From: Tetracentron sinense | Taxonomy: Eukaryota > Streptophyta > Magnoliopsida > Trochodendrales > Trochodendraceae | DNA length: 64,000 nt | Assembly: GCA_015143295.1 (NCBI GenBank) | Contig: CM026561.1 | Coordinates: forward strand, 43,900,875-43,964,874 | Direction: 5' to 3' | Translations under genes and position numbers: made by a program | In this document: in pieces, positions 48,001 to 54,100 of the stretch | Layout of the letters: every line of letters begins with the position of its first letter | Numbering within the stretch: position 1 is the first letter of the stretch | Notes under the pieces: generated by a model | What the model saw: only the letters and a program-made list of their open reading frames with translations | What the model was told of the DNA's origin: nothing | The model's database searches: none

Positions 48001-51000
48001 TATCTAAGTCAGCAAACACAAAACAATGCCAAAACCCATCAAACCAACATATAACTAGAAAATGCTCCTGATACTGTTTGTATCATTTGGACACAAAATG
48101 AAGTTATCTGCAAATTAAGTCATTGTAGTCTGTTTTTTCAAGTTTAATATTCTCAAGAATAAACTTTTTTCATCAGTAACCAATATCAGAAAATATATAT
48201 TAAGGGACATAAAATACAAAGAAAAATTACAAAGGAAGAGAAAACCCGATCAGTGGGTACACAAGGGGGATTAAGATCAGAGGAACATGGGGTAAAAAAA
48301 AGGACCTAAACACAAGGGCAGGGAAAACTACATGGATGAAAAGTCACAAAACAAAACTTATCCAGGTCTTATTTTAAAAATTGAATGAGTACATTTCACC
48401 CAAATCCTGAAATGAAATCAAATGAGTTCATTTCACCCAAATTCTGAAATGAATCTAAAATGGAACTTACAATTTGAGCTGTAATTTACTAATCAAAATA
48501 GTTCATATCAGTTATTTGAGCTGTAATTTAATAGCCAAAATGCATTCACTTCAGGATACACTTATTTGAGCTGAAGTTTAAAATAACATATAAGTACTTT
48601 TTTATCGTTAAAAAAAGTTCATTTCACAAATACACACTAAAATGATACAATTTGTAAATGACTTAATTTAGGTGTACAAATGCCCCCCTTAATGAATGAA
48701 GTTCCTAAATAATGCCTCGTTCTCACCTGTTGATGTGTAGCATTTATCACCTTAATAGTCTTCGGGCGAAAAACAGCCACGATGACTGTTTCAAGGATGA
48801 AAACAAAACTGAAGACAACCCATGCTCGCTCCGGAGTACCTGCTACTTGATGCAAAACAGTTCTCGAAAATTCAAGCCATTTTTCTAGACCCTGGCGCCT
48901 CAGTTCTTCTGACAATGATATTTGATTGGGCATTGGATTTTCCAAGCTGTTTAAGTCAGCAACCATGACATCCGTATTGTCGCGATGATCTCTATCAGCA
49001 TCTAAACTACTTCTCTGCAGTAATGCAAGAATAGTTGGATCCAAGCCCTTCTCCTTCAACATCACAGCAAAATTAGGATCCAAACCTTTATCTTGGAGTA
49101 AATTAACCAATTCCAGATCACCTTGTCTTGCCCTTCTTTTCAACATAGATGTAACCCTGGGATCATTCAAACGTTCCTGGAAGACAAGAGCTAAATTCAA
49201 ATCCAACGCTTGCTGATTTGCCAAAGTCGATGCACTCGATTCACAGCCTTGGTTTTCCAGACCACCACTAGAACAAACCATATAAGAGCTGCTATGATCA
49301 AAATGTTTATCAGCAAAGGCTGTTCCTACTTCGGGTTCTTGAATAACTGAACGACAAGAACTGCTACGCAATGCTAAACTTGGCCTTCCACTATCTATGC
49401 TCTTATCACTGATAATCCCTTCATGGGAACTAGCAGTACCACCTAAAACAACATTATTCCAGCTACTAGTATCACCTGTGCAATGCGTTGTACTTCTACA
49501 AATAGATTCAATTCCAATACCAAGGTGACCCGTTTCAACACTGCTACTACGTTTCGCACTTGAACCACAACTTTCGGAAGAGCTAGAAGAACTGTTTTGT
49601 CCTTTTCTTCGAAATCCTTCTCTCAGGCGAATCACTGTACTCCGTAAGGCATCTCTCCTTGCAGCTAATGGGTTCATAATTGAAAGATGACGAGAAACAG
49701 CAGCACCCAACAGCACAGATGCTACAACTGCATAACTAATACAATGTCCCAAATACCTGTAGAGAAGAAACAAAATGACAGGAACAGTGACAATAGCAAA
49801 TATAACCAGTAGCATAAAATTCTAGAAAAACTGAATAAGAGAACCAAATTTCTCATCTGGATGGAGGAACAAACCAGTAATGCACTCCAAAGCAGATGAG
49901 GAAAACCCGAGATGTGGCAGCAACAAACAGAGCTACAACACGATTTTTGAGAAGCTCAAACCCAAATAAACAAATCCCCATGTTCCAGTCTACAAAAGGA
50001 TAAAAAAGTGAAATAAATTAGGACCATTTAATAACAATGCATAGCATCTGATGTAATGATAAACAAAACAGTGTTGCAATATAAATGCTATGCGAAAATA
50101 ACATACCGAGAATGACGACAGCAGCTGACGTAATGGCCCCTAGCCAATGTGACTCCTTTGCTGTCAAACCATATAAGATGGAGTACACAAGAAGTACTAA
50201 CAGGGAGCCAAGGTAGAGAAGCCCAAGATGTGAAGCCCTACAGAAGCAGTACTAAATCAGAACAAATGGAAAATGATGGAACTGAGATTTGGGGGAAGCA
50301 TAGCATCTGAACCGAGTGAAACCTCAACTAGGCAGAGAACCATTCGAAAGGTAATACTAATAGTAGCTCAAATATTAGACATAAACAATGTAACACTATA
50401 TAGAAGTCCATTAGCAGCATGTAGCATTTCCAACTCTCCACAAAAAATCCTGGTAATAACAATAATAAGATGGGTCAACCAATACATTGTGAAAATATAT
50501 CTGAAAAAACAAACAACAAGGGCTTGCCTACTGGATTGTCGAGTATATAATTCATTGGCATCTGGTGGTTCTGGCAAGCAAGCCACAGGACCCACTTCAA
50601 TACAATCCGAATAAGCAAATTTGTATGATCTCCTCACATATTCATCAACATCTAAGCCAGTCCCTGGGGATTGAAATATTGAATAAATAAAAGATTAGTT
50701 AATAGCAGTTTGGATTTTATACACTACTACAATCTTGCCATGTGATGGAATCTTTTAAGAGGATTGATCCCCCAAGACAACTCAAAAAGTAACCGTTTTT
50801 AAGTCATGATACTATTAGTCTAAACGGGACCTGCGATTGAGTCGAACCAATATATATTGGTCAACATCCAATAATTAGTTGATGCAGACCAATACAAGGT
50901 TGACTAACGATGTCAGTTGGTTTAAGTCAAAGAAGGAGACCATTCCCCATCTTTAGTACTATGTCCATTTAATCAGGGGAACATAAAAATCAACATCAGG

Positions 51001-53134
51001 ATGAAGAACTGCGACAACTAAGGATGTTAGTTGGTTTAAGTCGAAGTAGGAGACATTTCCCCATCTTTTAATACTGTCCCTTTAACGAGGGAAAGCAATG
51101 AATCAACATCAGGATGAAGAACTGCAACAATCACCATTAAAGACCATTCTGCAAATAAAGAGCATGTTGATTGCTAAGGCAATTGCTGATACACCAAAGA
51201 AGAAGCCAGAAGGTGAATATCGCTCAGATGCACTTGAACCTGCTGTGACATACACGGCACAAAGTTCGTATGCACAGAGAAGTGCTACAGCCAGAAGAAG
51301 GAGAATAGCAACAGCCCCTGTTAAAGAAAAAAGTAATCAAAACTGAGAATGAAAAGAAAAAGAAAAACTTAATTCCTAGAGACATGAAATTAGAAACATT
51401 TGAAATAAAATGATATAGAAGAATGAACTTCAGCTCCATACTCTTCAAAATTTGCTATTAAAACAGGAATTTCTTAGAAAAGAGTTTAAAGAGAATGAAA
51501 TATAATAGCTCAAAAGAAGACAACAAGCAGAAAAGGATCTATGCTATAATCAAAGGGCGGAAAGGTACATATAGATCAGTGACATCATATCATCCATCTC
51601 CATGAGCCAAACAAGTTGCAGTAGTAATGAGTTAGTTAACATTCGAAAAAAAAATGAACGAGAATTTCAAATCATCACAATCTCAGAGAACTCTCCATGG
51701 ACAAGAACACGAAGGATAATGTTTTTCTTTTGTTTCCTGTTTTCTTTTTTTGTTGTTTCTTCCTCTTTTCCGACCTTTTCCCCCCATTTAATCCTTGTCT
51801 CCCTCTGCTTTTCCACTCTCTATTTTTTATTTCAGGTCCCTGTAATTTTCAGCTACCTCTGGCGGAGCAGCAGATGGAAGGTTACAAGGTAGCTTGAGAG
51901 TAAAGCTGACCAAACAGGGTGGGGGCAATATTCTGGAAGATTCTTTCGTTGCTTGGAAGTTGAAAGGTGAGAGTTCAGGGAATTGGTCGAAGACTGCCAA
52001 ATTCTGGACCTGAGAATGGTTGGAGGGGGGCTGGTGCAAGAAAGGGAAGGGCATTAGCCACATCAACCAATAATAGATAGTGTCCTAAGAATGCTGATTG
52101 GGGAAGCACTTATACATAGGCTCATTAGAAAATATTGGCGTGCAACATCAGATCATCACCCTATAGTCCTGGTATCCATTGATGGCAACTCCGAAATCCC
52201 CGCAACTGAGCACTTAAAGCCCGGTTCAGACAAGCTATATTATGGAACTGACCGGACCAAAGGAACAAGATCTCGATCTTGATAAGGGATTGGAATCTAA
52301 ATGGACTAGCAAAAACCAATGCTATTGCAAGGTTGAGCACTAGAAATGGATGACAGCAAAGGCATGTGTATCCCTTCTTTTTTCTGTATGAATCTATGTT
52401 TTACTGTCCCATTTCACAATCACAAAGCCAAGCTAAATTTTTCATACAAAAGTAAAAAAGAAAAAGGAAAGGCGGGAACTGTAACTCCCTTCATTGCACA
52501 TAACCAAACCATTTGAATTGAAAATTTTTATTCTATCACCTGTTAGGATTAATCATAAGTTCCCTTGGACTTGTTCTTTTTTTTTTTCCTTCCTAGTTTT
52601 GCCACTCATCCATCTCAACATCCCCATCTAACCTAGGCTCGTTTCTTGATTACCACACTTTGTAACCCATAAAGCATAACATGTCTTACGGCTCGTTTGG
52701 TAGGTCTATTCTATTTCAGACAGATCTAGCTAAAATAGATCGGTGACAAAAAAAAATTATAAGAAATGGATTTGTACATAGTAAAATCGTTTAGCAGCGT
52801 ACAATAATAGACAGAGTTTTTTTGTAAAATTGTGTTTGGTAACATCATCGTATTGCAGGGACATATGATGTCAATAATTATTATTACTCTTATTGTTATT
52901 ATTGATGTCATTTTTAAATAATAATAATAGTAATATTAATAATAATTATTATTATAGTAATAACAATAATATGATGTTTTGTGTGTGGGAGGGTTGTGTG
53001 GGAGCAGTAGTTGTGTGCTACTGTGTGTGTGTGTTGTGTTTACGAATATCAAAAAAATAATATGATGTCATTTTTAAATAATAGTAATAGTAATTAGAAT
53101 AGTTATAATAACAATGGTAATAATAATAATAATA

Positions 53135-53224
<90 letters not shown>

Positions 53225-54100
53225 GTAATTAAAATAATAATAATATTAATAGTGAAAATAACAATAAATGGGCAAAACGGTCAAAAAATGACGAAAATCT
53301 CAGTTTTGTCGTCTATCTGGAATAGACGTGCACTGCTTTCTCAAAAATCATCAAAAACTTGAATTTCTGTTTTAAACATTTCATGTCTTCTTGTCTTTTT
53401 TGTTATAGCAAATAGATGCGCTACGCCGCTACCAAATGGTCTAAAACGTGAAAACGTTTACCCACAATAAACAAGTAGACCCGAAGTTTAGACATTCCAA
53501 ACGGCACCTTAGTCTCATCTCATAAAATTTTCACTTTAGTCTAATCTGGGTGAGAGAGAGAGAGAGAGAGAGTTGAAGAGTTGAACTAGCACTCCATATA
53601 CATTTACTAATACAATAGTATATTGGTTCTGAACAAAAATATTTATAAAAAAAAGGCCCTAATATAATTCATTTCCAAACTGGAGTAATATGTTGTTCAT
53701 CACTACCTATTATTCAAAATCAAACAAATGAAACATCAGTACAGTTCATGATAGCCCCTAACCACCCAGACAATTGATCTAATGAAATACGAGAAACAAG
53801 AAGGAATTGAATTTCTTTATATATGAAAGAAGGCGAAAACATTACATACTTGAGCTTTGCCACTGTGTTCTCCACCAAAGCATGATAGAATAGAATGCCA
53901 ATAGAAGAGCAATGCCAGCCATTATTACAGCCAGTCCAATTATATGTCGATCCAAGATTGCAATCAACCAGCTTCCCCATATGATAAGCACCAAAATTGG
54001 AGAAAGAACAACCATCCATGCAGACAGAGACAGAAAACCACATATTAAACCTAGCTGAGCTCCTTGTATGATGTTTGGCCATTTTCTGGCAAAGATCCAA
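11733..54100 (-). CDS. DEK1: DEK1 phytocalpain (calpain-type cysteine protease), all exons but the first
   Basis: Twenty-nine exons join in frame into 6361 nt (2119 residues plus TAG at 11735-11733), matching the ~2150-2160 residues of plant DEK1 once the missing ~42-residue first exon is added. Order: a membrane region of many hydrophobic helices split by a large loop (mostly exon 48727-49756); a charged cytosolic linker (28313-29305); a LamG-like domain (23068-23920); the CysPc core with QGRLGDCWF (Cys codon 22232-22230), [11 protein letters not shown] (His 12869-12867) and QIRNPWANE (Asn 12705-12703); and a C2-like domain ending TLEAL. In established models DEK1 is a plasma-membrane protein needed for aleurone, epidermis and 3-D growth, which releases an active calpain by autolysis and is linked to mechanosensing. 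No stop or frameshift was found. One intron is GC-AG. Five introns have grown by TE insertion. Confidence 0.97.
12139..12375 (-). CDS. DEK1: DEK1 exon 29, end of CysPc and start of C2-like domain
   Basis: The acceptor is cttaaacag and the donor is CTCAG|GTATA. It encodes [69 protein letters not shown]. Two longer frames overlap it by reading through introns. Confidence 0.97.
12607..12744 (-). CDS. DEK1: DEK1 exon 28, catalytic asparagine
   Basis: The acceptor is gtgattcag and the donor is CTCAG|GTGCT. It encodes [46 protein letters not shown]. NPWxxxEW is the hallmark calpain Asn region (Asn codon 12705-12703). Confidence 0.98.
12849..13229 (-). CDS. DEK1: DEK1 exon 27, calpain core with catalytic histidine
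   Basis: The acceptor is tttctacag and the donor is TTGCAG|GTATA; 127 codons. It encodes [60 protein letters not shown] and [14 protein letters not shown] (His codon 12869-12867). An 8.9-kb TE-filled intron separates it from the Cys exon. Confidence 0.98.
13605..14010 (+). repeat. Diverged tandem array, ~70-150 bp spacing, four units
   Basis: The core 'ggc(a/g)tcccaaacag' followed by 'gctgaagtttcatgttagat' (variants), 'gaaaagaga' and '(a)tgttaacctgata' recurs near 13621, 13776, 13877 and 13960. The units differ by substitutions and small deletions. Confidence 0.88.
14727..15637 (+). mobile_element. Ty1/copia relic, 5' part (LTR end, PBS, gag start)
   Basis: A copia-type primer-binding site, ttggtatcagagaa, occurs at 14978-14991. 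The ~250 bp before it look like an LTR (approximate start 14727). Degenerate gag begins [11 protein letters not shown] at 15404 and continues with a '[19 protein letters not shown]'-type motif near 15570-15635, after which the element is broken. Its downstream half resumes at 18718. It is antisense to DEK1. Confidence 0.7.
16679..18320 (+). mobile_element. hAT-like TIR element with TATCG-rich ends
   Basis: The left end is CATGGTTCAAAATATCGATA and the right end is GGCCCATACCATG. It is flanked by ATTAAGAA (16671-16678) and ATTAGGAG (18321-18328), a degenerate 8-bp duplication. The interior has tandem TTAACCA segments (17330-17640), an (AT)n run and a GC-richer, gene-like block near 17880-18010. 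No transposase is seen, so it is non-autonomous. Confidence 0.6.
16950..17095 (+). repeat. First copy of the repeat shared with 63855-64000
   Basis: Interior segment of the hAT-like TIR element, about 47 kb from its second copy and in the same orientation. See 63855-64000. Confidence 0.9.
18718..20755 (+). mobile_element. Ty1/copia relic, 3' part (gag, protease, integrase)
   Basis: Gag resumes with [19 protein letters not shown] near 18722 and [10 protein letters not shown] near 18935. The protease active site [13 protein letters not shown] is near 19508. A GAG-pre-integrase block with [14 protein letters not shown] lies near 19900. Integrase-like [19 protein letters not shown] and [18 protein letters not shown] follow to about 20510. 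Many stops and frameshifts make it dead. Reverse transcriptase and the 3' LTR are missing. Confidence 0.85.
21590..21790. repeat. GGGTC/GGGTT-rich dispersed repeat fragment
   Basis: It contains runs of gggtcgggtcgggttgggt with 'ggtagctgtcaaaag' at one side. This resembles the 'gctgtcaa...' termini of MITEs at 54575 and 56728, but no clear second end is seen. Confidence 0.4.
22119..22247 (-). CDS. DEK1: DEK1 exon 26, catalytic cysteine
   Basis: The acceptor is ttaaacag and the donor is TTCAG|GTATT. It encodes [48 protein letters not shown] carries the nucleophile Cys (codon 22232-22230). Confidence 0.98.
22394..22498 (-). CDS. DEK1: DEK1 exon 25, calpain core
   Basis: The acceptor is tattctag and the donor is GTCAG|GTATG; 35 codons. 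It encodes [35 protein letters not shown]. Confidence 0.96.
22582..22902 (-). CDS. DEK1: DEK1 exon 24, acidic linker into the protease core
   Basis: The acceptor is tttacttag and the donor is TGCAG|GTAAG. It encodes [40 protein letters not shown] and [20 protein letters not shown]. FTDxxFPPNDxSL is the typical start of a calpain CysPc domain. Confidence 0.97.
23068..23419 (-). CDS. DEK1: DEK1 exon 23, LamG-like domain, second part
   Basis: The acceptor is actttccag and the donor is AGA|GTATGC. It encodes [60 protein letters not shown] and [11 protein letters not shown]. Confidence 0.96.
23601..23920 (-). CDS. DEK1: DEK1 exon 22, LamG-like domain, first part
   Basis: The acceptor is gtggacag and the donor is GGAAG|GTTTG. 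It encodes [40 protein letters not shown] and [13 protein letters not shown] plus a split Arg. It matches the concanavalin/LamG-like fold segment of DEK1. Confidence 0.96.
24608..24954 (-). mobile_element. Small non-autonomous Helitron-like element
   Basis: Read on the - strand, it starts TCTATGTGATAATATAAAG after an A. It ends with a weak hairpin (ACCCATGCATCACACAGGGT), a short spacer and CTAG followed by T. This fits insertion between A and T with 5' TC and 3' CTRR ends. The interior is built from 'cctaaaatccctcttatca' type repeats. No Rep/helicase is present. Confidence 0.6.
26283..27945. mobile_element. Mutator-like TIR element with perfect 9-bp target duplication
   Basis: The ends GGGTAAATTACACTG...CTCTGAGGTTTTGTGAAATTTC and the reverse complement of ...GTGTGACTTACCC form inverted repeats over roughly 100 bp. 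The flanks are identical: TATAAAGAA at 26274-26282 and 27946-27954. The interior consists of diverged, partly inverted 'gattcactca...taaccttngttttag' segments and a nested MITE. No transposase is present. Confidence 0.85.
26835..27366. mobile_element. hAT-like MITE nested in the MULE-type element
   Basis: The terminal inverted repeats are CTAGAAAGCACGGATAC and GTATCCGTGCTTCCTAG. The flanks ACCACAAT at 26827-26834 and 27367-27374 are an exact 8-bp duplication. Subterminal regions are dense in 'gatacg/cgtatc'. Confidence 0.85.
28313..28610 (-). CDS. DEK1: DEK1 exon 21, charged coiled-coil-like linker
   Basis: The acceptor is tgttgtag and the donor is CACCAG|GTTGA. It encodes the Glu/Arg/Lys-rich stretch [40 protein letters not shown], then [20 protein letters not shown] and [17 protein letters not shown]. 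Confidence 0.96.
28727..28842 (-). CDS. DEK1: DEK1 exon 20, linker
   Basis: The acceptor is tatggcag and the donor is GAGAG|GTGGA. It encodes [38 protein letters not shown] and a split Ser. Confidence 0.95.
28928..29305 (-). CDS. DEK1: DEK1 exon 19, cytosolic linker
   Basis: The acceptor is accttgcag and the donor is ATACAG|GTGAA; 126 codons, phase 0 on both sides. It encodes [60 protein letters not shown] and [20 protein letters not shown]. Confidence 0.96.
29405..30510. repeat. GCCTAGGCG-type dispersed repeat pieces
   Basis: Related ends occur at 29410 (catggttgttaaaggcgtcg), 29802 (catgattgttaaaggcgcc) and, inverted, near 30490 (gttgccttgacaatcatag). They probably mark one or two TIR elements, but boundaries and target duplications are unclear. 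Confidence 0.5.
29967..30011. repeat. Perfect inverted repeat, 20-bp arms, 5-nt loop
   Basis: The arms are TAAGTATAGGCCTCATAGTA (29967-29986) and its reverse complement (29992-30011), around the loop caata. There is no mismatch. Confidence 0.97.
30729..30931 (+). repeat. Copia 5' LTR
   Basis: It starts TGTTGATAATATTAG and ends AAAGCGAATA. It shares 'tttgggacatag', 'ccattaagagaaatggtccc' and 'gttcatt.aaaccata' with the 3' LTR. Confidence 0.82.
31512..32490 (-). pseudogene. Inverted copia gag fragment
   Basis: - strand frames read in gag order from high to low coordinate: [19 protein letters not shown] (about 32370), [16 protein letters not shown] (about 32130), then the zinc-knuckle-like CWNLHGK (about 31860). 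They are interrupted by stops. They sit inside the + strand copia, between two broken halves of a TATCG-type TIR element (31380-31511 and 32540-32779). Confidence 0.75.
35228..35395 (+). repeat. Copia 3' LTR
   Basis: It starts TGTTATAGTATTAG right after a gggggag polypurine tract and ends AAATCGAATA. It is about 35 bp shorter than the 5' LTR, mainly through one internal length difference. Confidence 0.82.
35643..36744 (-). mobile_element. 5'-truncated LINE with 11-bp target-site duplication
   Basis: The 3' poly(A) (T-run at 35643 on +) and the 5' end are flanked by identical ACACACAATGT at 35632-35642 and 36745-36755. The coding remnant on the - strand is the ORF2 C-terminus ([30 protein letters not shown], zinc-binding [28 protein letters not shown]). 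It is in the DEK1 sense orientation, 36 bp past the exon 18 donor. Confidence 0.92.
36792..36863 (-). CDS. DEK1: DEK1 exon 18 (72 nt)
   Basis: The acceptor is cttcaccag and the donor is CTAAG|GTATA. It encodes [29 protein letters not shown] sits 36 bp past its donor. Confidence 0.96.
37003..37165 (-). CDS. DEK1: DEK1 exon 17
   Basis: The acceptor is tttgacag and the donor is CAAG|GTTGG. It encodes [54 protein letters not shown]; end of the membrane region. Confidence 0.96.
37358..37449 (-). CDS. DEK1: DEK1 exon 16
   Basis: The acceptor is ttctttag and the donor is GTCAG|GTTTG. It encodes [30 protein letters not shown] and a split Ser. Confidence 0.95.
37671..37741 (-). CDS. DEK1: DEK1 exon 15
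   Basis: The acceptor is tttttgcag and the donor is ACT|GTGAGT. It encodes (D)[23 protein letters not shown]; short, one helix. Confidence 0.94.
37871..38032 (-). CDS. DEK1: DEK1 exon 14
   Basis: The acceptor is acagatag and the donor is GAAG|GTGAA. It encodes [53 protein letters not shown]. Confidence 0.95.
38167..38282 (-). CDS. DEK1: DEK1 exon 13
   Basis: The acceptor is gtttacag and the donor is GGTGG|GTGAG. It encodes [38 protein letters not shown]. Confidence 0.95.
38379..38529 (-). CDS. DEK1: DEK1 exon 12
   Basis: The acceptor is atgttgtag and the donor is AAATG|GTGAG. It encodes [50 protein letters not shown] and a split Trp. Confidence 0.95.
38685..38958 (-). CDS. DEK1: DEK1 exon 11, membrane helices
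   Basis: The acceptor is cttgtcag and the donor is GCAG|GTAAG. It encodes [80 protein letters not shown]. Confidence 0.96.
38959..39994 (-). other. DEK1: DEK1 intron 10
   Basis: A GT-AG intron of 1.0 kb, AT-rich, with the 20-base poly(C) run at 39802. No other feature is seen. Confidence 0.75.
39802..39821. repeat. 20-base poly(C) run in DEK1 intron 10
   Basis: Twenty consecutive C on the + strand, followed by 'aatacacacatacc'. It may be a sequencing-unstable homopolymer, so its length is uncertain. Confidence 0.9.
39995..40157 (-). CDS. DEK1: DEK1 exon 10
   Basis: The acceptor is gttctgcag and the donor is GGAG|GTTTG. It encodes [40 protein letters not shown] and [15 protein letters not shown]. 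Confidence 0.96.
40640..41300. repeat. Dispersed repeat of unknown class
   Basis: 'atcaatgccttatccnnactatttggagt' type sequence at 40679 recurs at 21428. A 'tcatcctatgaat...gcccaacattttgctccatagggcataa' stretch near 41215-41275 has a partial relative at 52600-52680. The likely origin is a retroelement, but I cannot classify it. Confidence 0.45.
41494..44460 (+). mobile_element. Ty3/gypsy relic (RT, RNase H, integrase H2C2), split
   Basis: RT begins [20 protein letters not shown] (41550) and [13 protein letters not shown]. It continues [22 protein letters not shown] and [11 protein letters not shown] (about 41985), where the usual catalytic D-D pair has become N-N. A TIR element interrupts at 41995-43484. 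The frame resumes with DHERHLRI and [13 protein letters not shown]. RNase H-like pieces follow, and an H2C2 block [13 protein letters not shown]...HPGGTKMY lies at 44310-44393. Stops make it dead. It is antisense to DEK1. Confidence 0.85.
41995..43484. mobile_element. TIR element inserted in the gypsy RT region
   Basis: The ends AAGGTTTTAAATGTCG and (reverse-complemented) AAGGTTTAAAATATCG are inverted repeats. The flanks TCTCAGTC and TCTCAATT match at 6 of 8. The interior has two copies of a ~120-bp TTAACC segment (42479-42600, 42745-42862) and a GC-rich gene-like block near 43080-43170. It is related in build to the element at 16679-18320. Confidence 0.65.
44640..45230 (+). repeat. CT-rich low-complexity block
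   Basis: Irregular repeats of 'cccttgctg', 'cacagcc(t/c)', 'ccctagc' and 'cctgtcc' spread over ~500 bp. The frames that cross it on both strands have biased composition and no recognisable domain. It may be LTR or UTR sequence of the adjacent gypsy element. Confidence 0.6.
46121..46179 (-). CDS. DEK1: DEK1 exon 9 (59-nt microexon-sized)
   Basis: The acceptor is aatcttcag and the donor is TTAAG|GTATG. It encodes [19 protein letters not shown] plus a split Ser; a single membrane helix. It follows a TE-free intron and precedes a 6-kb intron with a gypsy relic. Confidence 0.95.
46180..47865 (-). other. DEK1: DEK1 intron 8
   Basis: A GT-AG intron of 1.7 kb. It contains a tandem pair with 95-bp period close to exon 9 (46213-46282 and 46308-46375: 'atccaaga.caatgacattg' ... 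'agaattgtaaat..gtggaatatataa'). No gene is seen. Confidence 0.8.
47866..47976 (-). CDS. DEK1: DEK1 exon 8
   Basis: The acceptor is gtttgcag and the donor is AAG|GTACAG; 37 codons, phase 0 on both sides. It encodes [37 protein letters not shown]. Confidence 0.95.
47977..48726 (-). other. DEK1: DEK1 intron 7 with short repeats
   Basis: A GT-AG intron of 750 bp. Two copies of 'catttcacccaaat(c/t)ctgaaat' (40-bp period, near 48394 and 48434) and repeats of 'tttgagctgtaattta' lie near 48470-48560. Confidence 0.75.
48727..49756 (-). CDS. DEK1: DEK1 exon 7, large loop between membrane blocks
   Basis: This is the largest exon (343 codons). The acceptor is ctctacag and the donor is CAACAG|GTGAG. It starts [20 protein letters not shown] in a membrane helix. 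A Ser-rich hydrophilic loop follows ([26 protein letters not shown]). Next are the paired motifs [20 protein letters not shown] and [20 protein letters not shown], and a return to membrane at [20 protein letters not shown]. The loop is the most variable part of DEK1. Confidence 0.97.
49875..49989 (-). CDS. DEK1: DEK1 exon 6
   Basis: The acceptor is ttttgtag and the donor is TACTG|GTTTG. It encodes [38 protein letters not shown] and a split Trp; hydrophobic. Confidence 0.95.
50107..50237 (-). CDS. DEK1: DEK1 exon 5
   Basis: The acceptor is cttctgtag and the donor is CTCG|GTATG. It encodes [40 protein letters not shown] and VIL, a membrane segment and loop. The first base completes Arg of QSSR. 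Confidence 0.95.
50528..50663 (-). CDS. DEK1: DEK1 exon 4, with a GC splice donor
   Basis: The acceptor is tccccag. It encodes [39 protein letters not shown] and TRQSS plus two bases of Arg. The donor is AG|GCAAGC (GC at 50527-50526). A GT lies four bases upstream, but using it shifts the frame relative to the next exon. Confidence 0.93.
50909..51134 (+). repeat. Tandem duplication, 2 x ~114 bp, abutting the DEK1 exon 3 donor
   Basis: Units start at 50909 and 51023: gatgt(c/t)agttggtttaag, then ccccatcttt..taatact/ttagtact, then atcaacatcaggatgaagaa and ctgc(g/a)acaa. The second unit ends at the donor GT of exon 3. Confidence 0.92.
51135..51317 (-). CDS. DEK1: DEK1 exon 3, membrane helices
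   Basis: The acceptor is tttaacag and the donor is AATG|GTGAT. It encodes [40 protein letters not shown] and [20 protein letters not shown]. The donor abuts a 114-bp tandem duplication in the intron. Confidence 0.95.
52690..53509. mobile_element. Possible TIR element (GGCTCGTTTGG / CCAAACGGCACC ends)
   Basis: The left end GGCTCGTTTGGTAGGTCT resembles the reverse complement of the right end AGACATTCCAAACGGCACC. Flanking duplication is unclear. The interior is mostly AAT/ATT-rich, with a GT-rich patch. Confidence 0.5.
53117..53224 (+). repeat. (AAT)n trinucleotide microsatellite
   Basis: About 100 bp of almost uninterrupted AAT/TAA repeats. Further interrupted AAT-rich sequence lies at 52870-53100 and to 53265. 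The poly-Ile reading frame across it is an artefact. Confidence 0.97.
53850..54100 (-). CDS. DEK1: DEK1 exon 2, membrane helices
   Basis: The acceptor is tattttcag and the donor is A|GTATG. It encodes (S)[17 protein letters not shown] and then several hydrophobic helices ([40 protein letters not shown]), ending WWRTQWQSS. The leading split codon shows that an upstream exon must exist. Confidence 0.95.

Larger units (their letters stand above)
51318..53849 (-). other. DEK1: DEK1 intron 2 (2.5 kb)
   Basis: A GT-AG intron with a TIR-like element (52690-53509) that contains an AAT microsatellite, and an (AG)n run near 53550. No exon is seen. Confidence 0.8.

Noticed and set aside
50528..50532. 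GT donor four bases upstream of the GC donor of DEK1 exon 4
   Set aside because: CCA|GTAGG resembles a donor, but joining it to exon 5 shifts the frame.
53114..53362. Open frame with a poly-isoleucine run
   Set aside because: Direct translation of the AAT microsatellite; not a protein.
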